Assembly: GCF_019175365.1 (NCBI RefSeq)
Contig: NZ_CP059572.1
Location: forward strand, 4,960,001 to 5,024,000
Direction: 5' to 3'
Length of the DNA stretch: 64,000 nt
DNA from: Actinomadura graeca
GTDB taxonomy: Bacteria; Actinomycetota; Actinomycetes; Streptosporangiales; Streptosporangiaceae
Numbering within the stretch: position 1 is the first letter of the stretch; each line of letters opens with the position of its first letter. A program made the position numbers and the translations under genes. Below are positions 52,443 to 61,249 of the stretch, piece after piece. A model generated the notes under the pieces. That model was not told where the DNA came from. It saw nothing but the letters and a program-made list of their open reading frames with translations, and searched no databases.

Positions 52443-53537
52443 ATGCGGATCGGGGCCGCGGTGCTGCGCGCCGCCGACGGGCCCTACACGATCGAGACGC
52501 TGGAGCTGGACGGCCCGGGACCCGGTGAGGTGGTCGTCCGGATCGCGGGCGCCGGGATGTGCCACACCGACCTGCTGGGACGCGCGCCCGGCGACTTCGT
52601 GCCGAAGCCGGTGATCCTCGGGCACGAGGGCGCGGGCGTGGTCGAGGCGCTCGGCCCCGGCGTGGCGGGCCTCGCCGAGGGCGACCCGGTGGTCCTGTCG
52701 TTCGACTCGTGCGGGTCGTGCGCCAACTGCCGCGCCGCGCTGCCCGGCAACTGCCGGGACATGGCCGCGCTCAACCTGGCCGCCGTCGCCGCGGACGGGC
52801 GGCCGCGCGTCACCGACGGCGGCGGCGGGGCCGTCCACAACCGGTGGTTCGGTCAGTCGTCGTTCGCCACCCACGCCCTCGGGACGGCCCGCAACGTCGT
52901 CCCGGTGCCGCGCGGCCTGCCGCTGGAGCTGCTCGGCCCGCTGGGCTGCGGCGTGCAGACCGGCGCCGCGTCCGTGCTGGTCTCGCTCGGTGTCCGCGCG
53001 GGCGAGAGCATCGCGGTGTTCGGCGCGGGCGCCGTCGGGCTCGCGGCGGTGATGGCCGCGCGGCTCGCGGGCGCGGCCACGATCATCGCCGTCGACCTGC
53101 ACGCGCCGCGCCTGGACCTGGCCCGCGAGCTCGGCGCCACCCACGTCCTCGACGGCGCCTGCGACGACCTCGCCGCCCGCGTCCGGGCGGCCTCCGGAGG
53201 CGAGGGCGTCCAGTACGCGCTGGACTCGACGGCCGTCCCCGAGGTCGTCTCGGCGGCGGTCGCGTCCCTGCGCACCACCGGCGTCTGCGGCCTGGTCGGC
53301 GTCGGCGCCCCCGAGTACCGCCTGGACGCGTCGCTGCTGCTCATGGGACGCACCGTCAAGGGCATCATCGAGGGCGACGCCGTCCCGCACACCTTCATCC
53401 CGAAGATGATCGAACTGTGGCGGCGGGGCCGCTTCCCCTTCGACCGCCTGATCACGACCTACCCCCTGGCCGAGATCGACCAGGCCGAAGCCGACGCCGG
53501 ACAGGGAAGGACGATCAAACCCGTCCTCCTGCCATGA
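52443..53537 (+). CDS. Zinc-dependent alcohol dehydrogenase (aryl-alcohol type)
   Basis: 364 residues, MDR superfamily. Catalytic zinc ligands in GMCHTD, GHEG and LGCGVQTG; structural zinc Cys4 in CGSCANCRAALPGNC. NAD site VFGAGAVGLAAVMAAR (Rossmann) followed by the acidic AVD that prefers NAD. Co-transcribed with the P450. It converges on the 2-hydroxyacid dehydrogenase gene with 31 bases between stops. Confidence 0.92.
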   Translation: MRIGAAVLRAADGPYTIETLELDGPGPGEVVVRIAGAGMCHTDLLGRAPGDFVPKPVILGHEGAGVVEALGPGVAGLAEGDPVVLSFDSCGSCANCRAALPGNCRDMAALNLAAVAADGRPRVTDGGGGAVHNRWFGQSSFATHALGTARNVVPVPRGLPLELLGPLGCGVQTGAASVLVSLGVRAGESIAVFGAGAVGLAAVMAARLAGAATIIAVDLHAPRLDLARELGATHVLDGACDDLAARVRAASGGEGVQYALDSTAVPEVVSAAVASLRTTGVCGLVGVGAPEYRLDASLLLMGRTVKGIIEGDAVPHTFIPKMIELWRRGRFPFDRLITTYPLAEIDQAEADAGQGRTIKPVLLP

Positions 53538-53568
53538 CCCCGCGCGGCCGCGATCGCATGGGACCCGG

Positions 53569-54477
53569 CTAGACGACGCGATGCAGCAGTTCCTCGTCGT
53601 TCGCGAGGCGGCGGCAGTTCTCCGCCGCGACGGTGAAGTAGCGGTCCCAGGTCTCGCGGGTCAGCCAGGCGACGTGCGGCATCACCACGACGTCGTCGCG
53701 GGAGAGCAGGGGGTTGGACGTGTCCACCGGCTCCTGCTCGAAGACGTCCAGCCCGGCGCCGCCGATGTGGCCGGACTCCAGGGCGCCGATCAGGGCGGCC
53801 TCGTCGATCACCGCGCCGCGGGCCGTGTTGATCACGATCGCGCCGGGCGGCAGCAGGGCCAGCCGCCGGGCGTCCAGCAGGTGGCGGGTCTCCTCCGTCA
53901 GCGGGATGTGGACGGAGACGATGTCGCTGACCCGCAGCAGGTCGTCCAGCCCCATCCAGGACGGGTCGCCGCGGCGCGGGCGGCGCGAGGTGAAGACGAC
54001 GCGCGCGCCGATCGCCTCCAGCATCCCGCGCAGCAGGCCCGCGATCTCGCCGCCGCCGAGCAGCCCGACGGTCCGCCCGCGCAGTTCGCCGCCGACCAGC
54101 GCGCGGCCTGCGGGCCAGCCCTCGCCGCGCCGCGTCCGCGTGTCGAAGGGGACGACGCGGCGCAGCGCCGCCAGCATCAGCAACAGGCTCGTCTCCGCGA
54201 CGGCCTGCGCGTTCCGCCCCGGCATGTTCGCGACGCGGACGCCGCGTTCCCGCGCCGCGTCCAGGTCGATGGTGTTCACGCCGGTGCCGAGCTTCTGGAT
54301 CAGCCGCAGCTTCGGCGCCCGGTCCATGTCGGCGGCGGTCAGCGGGCGCAGCACGTGCCAGATCACCTCGGTGTCCGGCAGCAGCCGCGCGAGGCGCCCG
54401 TCGTCCTGCTCGGAGCAGCTCACGATGTCCAGCCCGGGTTCGGAATGGTCCATGTCGTAGTGCAGCAGCACCCGCAT
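53569..54477 (-). CDS. D-isomer-specific 2-hydroxyacid dehydrogenase
   Basis: 302 residues. Catalytic Arg in INTARGAV, Glu in DVFEQEP, His in MPHVAWLT. The nucleotide site reads TVGLLGGGEIAG, with Ala at the last glycine of GxGxxG. Reduces 2-oxo acids or oxidises D-2-hydroxy acids with NAD(P). Divergent from the nitronate-monooxygenase-like gene across 82 bases. Substrate unknown. Confidence 0.9.
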   Translation of the reverse strand: MRVLLHYDMDHSEPGLDIVSCSEQDDGRLARLLPDTEVIWHVLRPLTAADMDRAPKLRLIQKLGTGVNTIDLDAARERGVRVANMPGRNAQAVAETSLLLMLAALRRVVPFDTRTRRGEGWPAGRALVGGELRGRTVGLLGGGEIAGLLRGMLEAIGARVVFTSRRPRRGDPSWMGLDDLLRVSDIVSVHIPLTEETRHLLDARRLALLPPGAIVINTARGAVIDEAALIGALESGHIGGAGLDVFEQEPVDTSNPLLSRDDVVVMPHVAWLTRETWDRYFTVAAENCRRLANDEELLHRVV

Positions 54478-54559
54478 CCTGCTCCCCTTTCGGCCCGCTG
54501 TTCCATGATCGGGTGACCCGGCCGGCGGCGCCCGGTGCCCCGCGGGTTATCTTGCCCCT

Positions 54560-55567
54560 GTGGAGGCGGCGCTCGTGCACGCGGACCGGCCGGTCGTCCA
54601 GGCGCCCATGGCCGGGGGGACGTCCACGCCCGCCCTCGCCGCCGCCGTGTCGGACGCGGGCGGCATCGGTTTCCTCGCCGCCGGGTACATTTCGGCCGCG
54701 GCGATGCGCGAGGACATCGCGGCCACCCGCCGCCTGACGTCCCGGCCGTTCGGGATGAACGTCTTCATGCCGTCCCTGGACGCCGCCGACGCCGCCGCCG
54801 TGGCCGCCTACCGCGACCGGCTGGTCCCCGAGGCCGAACGGCTCGGGGTCGTCCCCGGCATCCCCGGCGCGCGCGACGACGACTACGACGCGAAGATCGC
54901 CGACCTGCTGGCGGACCCGCCCGCGTTCGTCGGTTTCACCTTCGGCTGTCCCGCCGACGACGTCGTCCGCGCCCTCCGCGACCGCGGGACCACGGTCATC
55001 GTGACCGTGACCAGCGTGGACGAGGCGCGCGCCGCGTCCGCCGCCGACGTCCTCTGCGTCCAGGGCGCCGAGGCGGGCGCGCATCGCGGCTCGTTCACCA
55101 ACACCCTGGACGGCCTGCTCCCGCTGCGTGACCTGCTCCGGCTCGTCCGCGGCGCCGTCCCGCACCCGCTGATCGCCGCCGGTGGCCTCGCGACGTCCGG
55201 GGACGTCGCCGGCGTCCTGTCCCTCGGCGCCGTAGCGGCCCAGGTCGGGACGGCGTTCCTGCGCTGCCCGGAGAGCGGCGCGAGCGCCGTGCACAAGGCG
55301 GCCCTGGCCGACCCGCGCTTCACGTCCACCGCGATGACCCGGGCGTTCAGCGGACGGCCCGCCCGCGGCCTTGTGAACCGGTTCCTGAGCGAGCACTCGG
55401 AGCACGCGCCCGCCGCGTACCCGGACGTCCACCACGTGACCTCGCCGCTGCGCCGGACGGCAGCGGCACGGGGCGACGCCGGGACCGTCAACCTGTGGGC
55501 GGGCGTGGGGTTCCGGCTCGCCACCGAGGCGCCCGCCGCCGAGATCGTCGAGCGCCTGTCCGGCTGA
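54560..55567 (+). CDS. Nitronate monooxygenase-like FMN enzyme
   Basis: 335 residues, TIM barrel. N-terminal VVQAPMAGGTSTPALAAAVS and GFLAAGYIS, FMN-phosphate site LIAAGGLATSGDVAGVLSLG and VGTAFLRCPESGAS, and QGAEAGAHRG, the family histidine. Members oxidise nitroalkanes such as propionate-3-nitronate, or act as enoyl reductases (FabK-like). GTG start. Stands alone. Confidence 0.9.
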   Translation: MEAALVHADRPVVQAPMAGGTSTPALAAAVSDAGGIGFLAAGYISAAAMREDIAATRRLTSRPFGMNVFMPSLDAADAAAVAAYRDRLVPEAERLGVVPGIPGARDDDYDAKIADLLADPPAFVGFTFGCPADDVVRALRDRGTTVIVTVTSVDEARAASAADVLCVQGAEAGAHRGSFTNTLDGLLPLRDLLRLVRGAVPHPLIAAGGLATSGDVAGVLSLGAVAAQVGTAFLRCPESGASAVHKAALADPRFTSTAMTRAFSGRPARGLVNRFLSEHSEHAPAAYPDVHHVTSPLRRTAAARGDAGTVNLWAGVGFRLATEAPAAEIVERLSG

Positions 55568-55753
55568 CCCGCCCCTGCGGCCCCGAGGCCGCCCGCGGCG
55601 GCGGGGGCTTCCCGGTCCCCACCGACGCGGTTACCCTTCTTGTGGCGTCCACGCCGGCCGTAAAAGCCTTTCGCCTGGGAGGGGTCCCGTCCGCGGGATT
55701 TGTTTGGCTCTGCGCCGGCTCCTCTGTGTCCCCGTCAACTGAGGAGTCGACTC

Positions 55754-57064
55754 GTGAACTACCAGCACAGGCGATGGTCGCCCCGCGCGGCCGTCTTCGC
55801 CGCAGCCACGATGGCCCTGGTGCTGTCGCTCGGCGTGGTCGCGCTCTCCGCGCCGCCGTCCGCCCGCGCCGTCATCGCCTGCTCGTTCCCCGCCTGGTCG
55901 GAGGGCAAGGCGTACACCGCAGGGACGAAGGTCGCCTACAGCGGCAAGGGCTACGAGGCGCGCGTCAACCACACCTCGTACACCACCAACTGGAACCCCG
56001 AGGCCGCCCCCACGCTGTGGCGGGCCCTCGGCGCCTGCGACGACCAGCCCCCGACCACCCCGCCGACCACGCCCCCGACGAACCCGCCGACGAACCCGCC
56101 CGCCGGTGAGACCTGCGCGGTGAAGTCCAGGCCGACGGGCAAGGTGCTCCAGGGCTACTGGGAGAACTGGGACGGCTCCATCAACGGCGTCCACCCGCCG
56201 TTCGGCTGGGTGCCGATCACCGACTCCCGGATGCTCAAGAACGGCTACAACGTGATCAACCTGGCGTTCCCCGTCATCCACTCGGACGGCACCGTCCTGT
56301 GGGAGGACGGCATGGACGCCACCGTGAAGGTCTCCTCCCCGGCCGAGATGTGCGCGGCCAAGGAGGCGGGCGCCACCCTGCTGATGTCGATCGGCGGCGC
56401 CACCGCGGGCATCGACCTCAGCTCCAGCACCGTCGCCGACAAGTTCGTCGCGACCGTCGTCCCGATCCTGAAGAAGTTCAACTTCGACGGCATCGACATC
56501 GACATCGAGACCGGGCTGTCGGGCGCCGGGAACATCAACGAGCTGTCGGCCTCGCAGTCGAACCTGATCCGCATCATCGACGGCGTGCTCGCGCAGATGC
56601 CGTCGAACTTCGGCCTCACGATGGCCCCCGAGACGGCGTACGTCACCGGCGGCAGCGTCACCTACGGCTCCATCTGGGGCGCCTACCTGCCGATCATCAA
56701 GAAGTACGCCGACAACGGCCGCCTGTGGTGGCTGAACATGCAGTACTACAACGGCAGCATGTACGGCTGCTCCGGTGACTCCTACCAGGCCGGGACGGTC
56801 CAGGGCTTCGTCGTCCAGACCGAGTGCCTCAACAAGGGCCTGGTCATCCAGGGCACCACGATCAAGGTCCCGTACGACAAGCAGGTCCCCGGCCTGCCCG
56901 CGCAGCCGGGCGCCGGTGGCGGCTACATGTCGCCGGGCCTCGTCTCGCAGGCGTGGAACAACTTCAACGGCCAGCTGAAGGGCATCATGACCTGGTCCTT
57001 CAACTGGGACGGCTCGAAGGGCTTCACGTTCGGCAACAACGTCCGCTCCCTCCAGGGACGCTGA
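55754..57064 (+). CDS. Secreted chitinase, GH18 with N-terminal CBM5/12
   Basis: 436 residues from the GTG at 55754, with GAGGAG 7 bases before. Signal peptide to about 38; a small chitin-binding module (AWSEGKAYTAGTKVAYSGKG, about 47-95, with surface Trp residues); a Pro/Thr linker of repeated TPPT/NPPT (99-117); and the GH18 barrel from about 128. Catalytic DGIDIDIE with acid Glu252, followed by MAPETAY and NMQYYN subsite motifs and a closing IMTWSFNWDGS. Breaks chitin outside the cell, typical of soil actinomycetes. Confidence 0.95.
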   Translation: MNYQHRRWSPRAAVFAAATMALVLSLGVVALSAPPSARAVIACSFPAWSEGKAYTAGTKVAYSGKGYEARVNHTSYTTNWNPEAAPTLWRALGACDDQPPTTPPTTPPTNPPTNPPAGETCAVKSRPTGKVLQGYWENWDGSINGVHPPFGWVPITDSRMLKNGYNVINLAFPVIHSDGTVLWEDGMDATVKVSSPAEMCAAKEAGATLLMSIGGATAGIDLSSSTVADKFVATVVPILKKFNFDGIDIDIETGLSGAGNINELSASQSNLIRIIDGVLAQMPSNFGLTMAPETAYVTGGSVTYGSIWGAYLPIIKKYADNGRLWWLNMQYYNGSMYGCSGDSYQAGTVQGFVVQTECLNKGLVIQGTTIKVPYDKQVPGLPAQPGAGGGYMSPGLVSQAWNNFNGQLKGIMTWSFNWDGSKGFTFGNNVRSLQGR

Positions 57065-57071
57065 CCCGAGG

Positions 57072-57109
57072 GCAGGGCGCGGGCCGTGCACGCACGGTCC
57101 GCGCCCTGC
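57072..57109 (+). terminator. Terminator of the chitinase gene
   Basis: 16-base stem with one G-U pair (57072-57087 with 57094-57109) and a 6-base loop, 7 bases after the stop. Confidence 0.8.
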
Positions 57110-57147
57110 CGCATGTCCGCCCCCGTGCGGGTTCCCCCGCCGTCCGC

Positions 57148-57178
57148 TTGACATTGACGCCGGTGTGAAGGGTTAGCG
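57148..57178 (+). promoter_or_regulatory. MerR-type promoter with 19-base spacer
   Basis: TTGACA (57148-57153) and TTAGCG (57173-57178) are 19 bases apart, the overlong spacing typical of MerR-regulated promoters. CTTGACA/TGTGAAG forms a near-palindrome inside. It drives the MerR gene, so autoregulation is likely. Confidence 0.6.
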
Positions 57179-57209
57179 TCGTGGACGGTCACGGAGCAGG
57201 GAGGGGCCG

Positions 57210-57704
57210 ATGCGGATCGGGGAACTCGCCGCGCGGGCGGGGGTGAGCACGCGGACGCTGCGCTACTACGAGCAGCAGGGGCTGCTCCCGGCGCGGCGCG
57301 CGGCCAACGGGTACCGGGAGTACGAGGAGTCGGACCTGCGGCTCGTCTCGGAGATCCGCTCGCTGCTGGCGTCCGGGTTCACCCTGGACGACGCCCGGCC
57401 GTTCGTGGACTGCCTGCGCGCGGGCCACGCGGCGGGGGCGGCCTGCCCGGAGTCGGTCGCGGTCTACCGGCGCAGGCTGGCCGAGATCGACGCCGACATC
57501 CGCACCCTGATCCGGCTGCGGGCCGACGTGACCGACCAGCTCAGGCGGGCCTGTCCCGGCCGCGCGCACCCACCGGAGGCAACCGATGATCAATCTGACG
57601 GCGGCGGACTTCGACGAGCGGGTGCTCCGCTCAGACACGCCGGTACTGGTCGAATTCTGGGCGGACTGGTGCCCCCCGTGCCGGATGATCGCGCCGATCC
57701 TTGA
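57210..57704 (+). CDS. MerR family regulator, with out-of-frame overlap into trxA
   Basis: 164 residues as read. MerR helix-turn-helix MRIGELAARAGVSTRTLRYY, YEQQGLLPARRAANGYREY, and a coiled-coil dimer helix (YRRRLAEIDADIRTLIRLRA). Only one cysteine pair candidate (DCLRAG, ACPES), so the signal is not clear. The last 40 residues are read out of frame inside the thioredoxin gene and look non-functional; a normal end would be the TGA overlapping the trx ATG. A one-base indel near the end is suspected. Likely controls thioredoxin. Confidence 0.85.
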   Translation: MRIGELAARAGVSTRTLRYYEQQGLLPARRAANGYREYEESDLRLVSEIRSLLASGFTLDDARPFVDCLRAGHAAGAACPESVAVYRRRLAEIDADIRTLIRLRADVTDQLRRACPGRAHPPEATDDQSDGGGLRRAGAPLRHAGTGRILGGLVPPVPDDRADP

Positions 57705-57900
57705 GGAGATCGACGCCGAGTACGGGGACCGCCTCGCGGTCGCCAAGCTCAACGGCGACGATCACCCCGGGATCGTGTCGCGGTACGGGATCCTGGGCTT
57801 CCCCACGCTGAACCTGTACCGGGACGGCGAGGTCGTCCACCAGATCGTCGGCGCCAAGCCCAAGCGGCGGCTCCTCGCGGAGCTGGAGGGCCGCCTCTAG
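57586..57900 (+). CDS. trxA: Thioredoxin
   Basis: 104 residues. Active site WADWCPPCRM with Cys29 and Cys32; the middle pair is PP rather than the usual GP of thioredoxin, which raises redox potential in related proteins. The cis-Pro loop GFPTLNLY and Gly-rich end are normal. No signal peptide, so cytoplasmic. Follows the MerR gene, so its synthesis may respond to redox or drug stress. Its TAG stop overlaps the stop of the convergent VOC gene. Confidence 0.92.
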   Translation: MINLTAADFDERVLRSDTPVLVEFWADWCPPCRMIAPILEEIDAEYGDRLAVAKLNGDDHPGIVSRYGILGFPTLNLYRDGEVVHQIVGAKPKRRLLAELEGRL

Positions 57901-58307
57901 CGGTGCTCATCGACGGGCGGTGCCGCCTGCGATCCGCCGCCGTAGGGGACGGTGAGGATCTCCATCGCGTGGCCGCCGGGGTCGTCGAAGTAGACGCCCC
58001 GCCCGCCGTCCCGCGTGTTGATCTCTCCCGGTCCGCTGCCGTCGGGGTGGGCGTAGTAGTGGGCGCCCGACTCCCTGACGCGCGCGAAGATCGCGTCGAA
58101 CTCCTCGTCCGACACCAGGAAGGCGCAGTGCTGGGCGCGGAAGTCGTCGGAGTCCATGAAGTCGAGCGTCACGCCGTTGCCGGTCCTGACGGGCAGGAAC
58201 GGCCCGTACTGGGGCCCGACCTCCAGGCCGAGGACACCGGCGAGGAACTCCGCCGAGGTCTTCTTGTCCGTGGCCGGGACGATGATGTGGTCGAGTCGGA
58301 TGGTCAT
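57897..58307 (-). CDS. VOC family protein (glyoxalase/dioxygenase fold)
   Basis: 136 residues from the ATG at 58305-58307. Two beta-alpha-beta modules: RLDHIIVPATDKKTSAEFLA with the first metal histidine, AQHCAFLVSDEEF, and YFDDPGGHAMEILTVPYG with the last Glu/His. The family covers glyoxalases, extradiol dioxygenases and fosfomycin or bleomycin resistance proteins; no subgroup assigned. An ATG at 58367 is possible but adds a non-typical leader. Confidence 0.85.
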   Translation of the reverse strand: MTIRLDHIIVPATDKKTSAEFLAGVLGLEVGPQYGPFLPVRTGNGVTLDFMDSDDFRAQHCAFLVSDEEFDAIFARVRESGAHYYAHPDGSGPGEINTRDGGRGVYFDDPGGHAMEILTVPYGGGSQAAPPVDEHR

Positions 58308-58423
58308 GCGTGCCCCTGCCTTCCCGGCCCGGCTGCTCCGGGCCTCTGTACAAGCGTGCGTCCTCAACCGTGCTAGAGGTCAAGCCCCGCGGTCCCCGGC
58401 ACCCCGCTGGCTTCGGAGGGGCG

Positions 58424-59890
58424 TCACTCCTCGATGAACACGCGGACGCTGTCCAGGGCGGAGTCCACGGTGTCCGGCAGGACCATCCCCGCGGCCACGC
58501 CGTCGCGCAGGTACGCGAGGACGTCCGGGGTGAGGCGCTCACCGGGCAGGACGGCCGGGATCCCCGGCGGGTACGGCGTGATCATCTCGGCGGAGATCCG
58601 CCCCGCGGCGGACGCGGCGGGCACCTGCTCGGCCGGGCCGAAGAACGCGTCCCGGGGCAGGACGACCAGCTCCAGCCGGAGGTCCGCGGGCGCCGGGACC
58701 CGGACCTGCGGGGCGCCCTCCAGGTCGCCGATGTGCTCGCGGAGATCGCGCAGGGCCGCGAGCAGCCGCCGCGCGGTGGAGGCGTCGTCGGCGAAGGTGA
58801 GCTGGGCGCTGATCCGGCGGTGGTCGGCGAGGTGCAGGTTGACCCGGTGGCGCTCGCGCACCCAGTCGGCGGCCCGGTAGCCGGTGGTGCCGAGGGACGC
58901 GATGTCGATGACGACGGGCAGCGGGTCCAGGTCGTGGGCGAGGCCGGGGCCGGTGAACTCGGCGCGGCCCTGCACGTCGAAGCCGGGGATGTCCGCGATG
59001 TCCGCACGGACGGACGCGGCGAGGTCCAGGGCGTCCTGGAGCAGGCCCCGTCCGTGCTCGGCCATCTGCCGCCGCCAGCCGTCCAGGCCCGCGTAGATCA
59101 GGACGGACGGGCTGGTCGTCCCGAGCAGGTCCTCCCGGGACTTCAGGACGGCCGGGTCCACCAGCGGGCCCTGCTGGTGGAAGACCGAGCCCTGCTCCAG
59201 CCCCGCGCCCATCTTGTGGACGCTGGTGACGCACACGTCGGCGCCCGCGTCCATGGCCCACGCCGGCAGGTCGGGATGGAACGGCAGGTGCGCGCCCCAC
59301 GCCTCGTCCACGATCAGCGGCCTGCCGCGCCGGTGGCACTCGGCGGCGATCGCCGCGAGGTCGGCGCACGTCCCGTACGGGGTGGGACTGGTGACGAGGG
59401 CGCCGCGGGCGTCGGGGTGCTCGTCCAGCCGGGCCGCGAACGCGGCGGCGGAGGGCGGATGGGCCAGATGGCGCTCGGCGTCCCACTGCGGCTCCACCCA
59501 GATCGGGCGGACGCCGGAGAGGATCAGCCCCGAGACGACCGACTTGTGCGCGTCCCGCCCGACCAGGAGCTTCTCCCCGGGACCGGCGACCGCGAGCATG
59601 GCGCTCTTGACCGAGAGCGAGCTTCCGCAGGTCGAGAAGAACGTGTGGTCGGCGTGGACGGCGTCGGCCATGAGCTCCTGGGCGCGTTCGAGGATCCCGG
59701 CCGAGGACGTCCTGTCGTCGAGGCCGGAGACGGCGAGGACGTCCGCGTGGAAGAGGGCGTCCCCGAGCACCTCACGGACGCGCGGATCGGCGCCCCGGCC
59801 CTGCTTGTGGCCTGGAGGAGTGAAGGGGAGCTGCCCCTCCCTGTGATAGGCGGCAAGGGCTTCCAGGACGGGGGCCTCGGAGTGGTCCAT
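58424..59890 (-). CDS. PLP-dependent enzyme, Orn/Lys/Arg decarboxylase fold
   Basis: 488 residues. Group III decarboxylase-like: LPFTPPGHKQGRGADP, TCGSSLSVKSAMLAVAG (phosphate site), IVDEAWGAHLPFHP (Asp and Ala packing on PLP), and SVHKMGAGLEQGS with the Schiff-base lysine. C-terminal domain ITPYPPGIPAVLPGERL. Such proteins decarboxylate lysine, arginine or ornithine; the stand-alone actinobacterial kind is often annotated as an aminotransferase-like protein. It forms polyamines if active. Single-gene unit. Confidence 0.9.
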   Translation of the reverse strand: MDHSEAPVLEALAAYHREGQLPFTPPGHKQGRGADPRVREVLGDALFHADVLAVSGLDDRTSSAGILERAQELMADAVHADHTFFSTCGSSLSVKSAMLAVAGPGEKLLVGRDAHKSVVSGLILSGVRPIWVEPQWDAERHLAHPPSAAAFAARLDEHPDARGALVTSPTPYGTCADLAAIAAECHRRGRPLIVDEAWGAHLPFHPDLPAWAMDAGADVCVTSVHKMGAGLEQGSVFHQQGPLVDPAVLKSREDLLGTTSPSVLIYAGLDGWRRQMAEHGRGLLQDALDLAASVRADIADIPGFDVQGRAEFTGPGLAHDLDPLPVVIDIASLGTTGYRAADWVRERHRVNLHLADHRRISAQLTFADDASTARRLLAALRDLREHIGDLEGAPQVRVPAPADLRLELVVLPRDAFFGPAEQVPAASAAGRISAEMITPYPPGIPAVLPGERLTPDVLAYLRDGVAAGMVLPDTVDSALDSVRVFIEE

Positions 59891-59987
59891 GGCGCTGCGT
59901 TTCCCGATCGGCCCGCGATGTAACGCGGCGGGAGACGCCGACAGGATGAGACGGCGACACTATTAGGACGTCGGCGCGGGTGGGGCG

Positions 59988-60176
59988 TCAGGGGATCTCT
60001 GTCTGGGGGCTGTAGCCGTGGTCCTCGCCGCCGGGGGTGTCGGCCTCGGCGTTCGGCGGGTCGGTGGGGCCGGGGGTGTGCTCCTCGGCGAAATCGCCGT
60101 CGTCCTCCTGCGGTGCCCCGGCCTCGGCGCGGCGGTCGGCGAGCGGTTTGTCCTCGTCGTTCTTGCGGTCGGTCAT
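59988..60176 (-). CDS. Small acidic protein, 62 residues
   Basis: ATG at 60174-60176 with GGAGGGG just upstream. Composition is dominated by Asp, Glu, Pro, Gly and Thr (DKPLADRRAEAGAPQEDDGD, EEHTPGPTDPPNAEADTPGG), so it is probably disordered. No motif. Similar short acidic proteins occur in actinomycetes without known role. Confidence 0.6.
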   Translation of the reverse strand: MTDRKNDEDKPLADRRAEAGAPQEDDGDFAEEHTPGPTDPPNAEADTPGGEDHGYSPQTEIP

Positions 60177-60362
60177 CTGCCGCCCCTCCTTCGGCCGGGT
60201 ACGTACAGGTGTGCCGGTACCCGCCGTGAGGATCTCTACCCTCGGGTCCGCGGGAATCATGTGAGCCCTGGCAGGGGCTGTGCCCGTACCTCTGACGTGG
60301 GTCGCCGTCCGGCCGGGCGCCCGTTGTTGTGGTGGGCAGACGGGAAAGCCCCGGGCGGCGGG

Positions 60363-60397
60363 GCGGCCCTCGGAGCTTGGTGGACTCCGGGGGCCGC
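60363..60397 (-). terminator. Hairpin after nat
   Basis: 13-base stem with one G-U pair (60363-60375 with 60385-60397), 7 bases beyond the nat stop. The remainder of 60177-60362 shows nothing but the small gene promoter. Confidence 0.65.
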
Positions 60398-60403
60398 TCT
60401 CCT

Positions 60404-61249
60404 TCAGGTCAGGGACGTGACGAGCCGGGCGGCGTCGGCCTCGTCCAGGACGATCCCGAACTCTTCGGCGAGGGTGCCGGGGACCTCCTGCGGGGTCAGC
60501 GCGTGCTTCTCCTCGCCGCCGTCGGGGCGGCTGACGGTCAGGTCCGTCCCGTCGAGGACGTGGAGGGAGTCCACGGCGAACTTCTGCGCGAACGGACGGG
60601 CCGTGAACGGCGAACGCGCGTGGGTCGAGATGAAGTAGTTGAACAGGTCGTAGTCGATGTGGAACGTCTCGTTCAGGGTGAACGTGTGGCGCTGCACCCA
60701 GCCGCCGGTGCCGCGCTGGTGCAGTTCCCAGTCGCGCGGGCCGTGCAGGAGCCGGAAGCCCCAGCCGTCCTGCTCGACCTCGGTGCGGCCGCCCTCGTCC
60801 GGGTCTGCGGGGAACTCCACGGGTTCGAGGGGACCGGCGCCGAAACCGACGTCGCAGAGCAGCGCGGGCTCGCCCGGGATCCGGACCTGGAGCAGCGCGT
60901 GGGTCGTCGGACGCAGCTTCGCCGCGCCCATCGTCACCCGCGCGGCGAGCGCGGTGAACTCGAAGCCGATCTTCTCCAGCACCGCGGCGAACAGCTCGGT
61001 GTGCTCGAAGCAGTAGCCGCCGCGGGCGCCGCCGACGAGCTTGGCCTGGACCGCCTCGACGCCCAGCCGCACCGGGCGGCCGAGGATGATCTCCAGGTTC
61101 TCGAAGGGGATGGAGGTGACGTGCGCGCGGTGCAGGGCGCGCAGCGTCGCGGCGGTGGGCTCGGGGTCGGCGTGGTGGCCGATACGTTCCAGGTAGGCGG
61201 GCAGGTCCAGCAGATCGCTCTGCCAGCCGTACCCGAGGTCCTCGGTCAT
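60404..61249 (-). CDS. nat: Arylamine N-acetyltransferase
   Basis: 281 residues. Moves acetyl from acetyl-CoA to arylamines and hydrazines. Catalytic triad Cys80 in GGYCFEH, His117 in PTTHALL and Asp133 in CDVGFG; IPFENLEIILG at the start is typical. In mycobacteria NAT is linked to sterol breakdown and isoniazid inactivation. The ATG overlaps the AfsR-type regulator stop by 4 bases, so it is co-expressed with it. Confidence 0.93.
   Translation of the reverse strand: MTEDLGYGWQSDLLDLPAYLERIGHHADPEPTAATLRALHRAHVTSIPFENLEIILGRPVRLGVEAVQAKLVGGARGGYCFEHTELFAAVLEKIGFEFTALAARVTMGAAKLRPTTHALLQVRIPGEPALLCDVGFGAGPLEPVEFPADPDEGGRTEVEQDGWGFRLLHGPRDWELHQRGTGGWVQRHTFTLNETFHIDYDLFNYFISTHARSPFTARPFAQKFAVDSLHVLDGTDLTVSRPDGGEEKHALTPQEVPGTLAEEFGIVLDEADAARLVTSLT

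Noticed and set aside
56050..56110. Short repeats in the chitinase gene as a mobile or CRISPR-like array
   Set aside because: They encode the Thr/Pro/Asn linker between the chitin-binding and catalytic domains, a common feature of secreted glycosidases.
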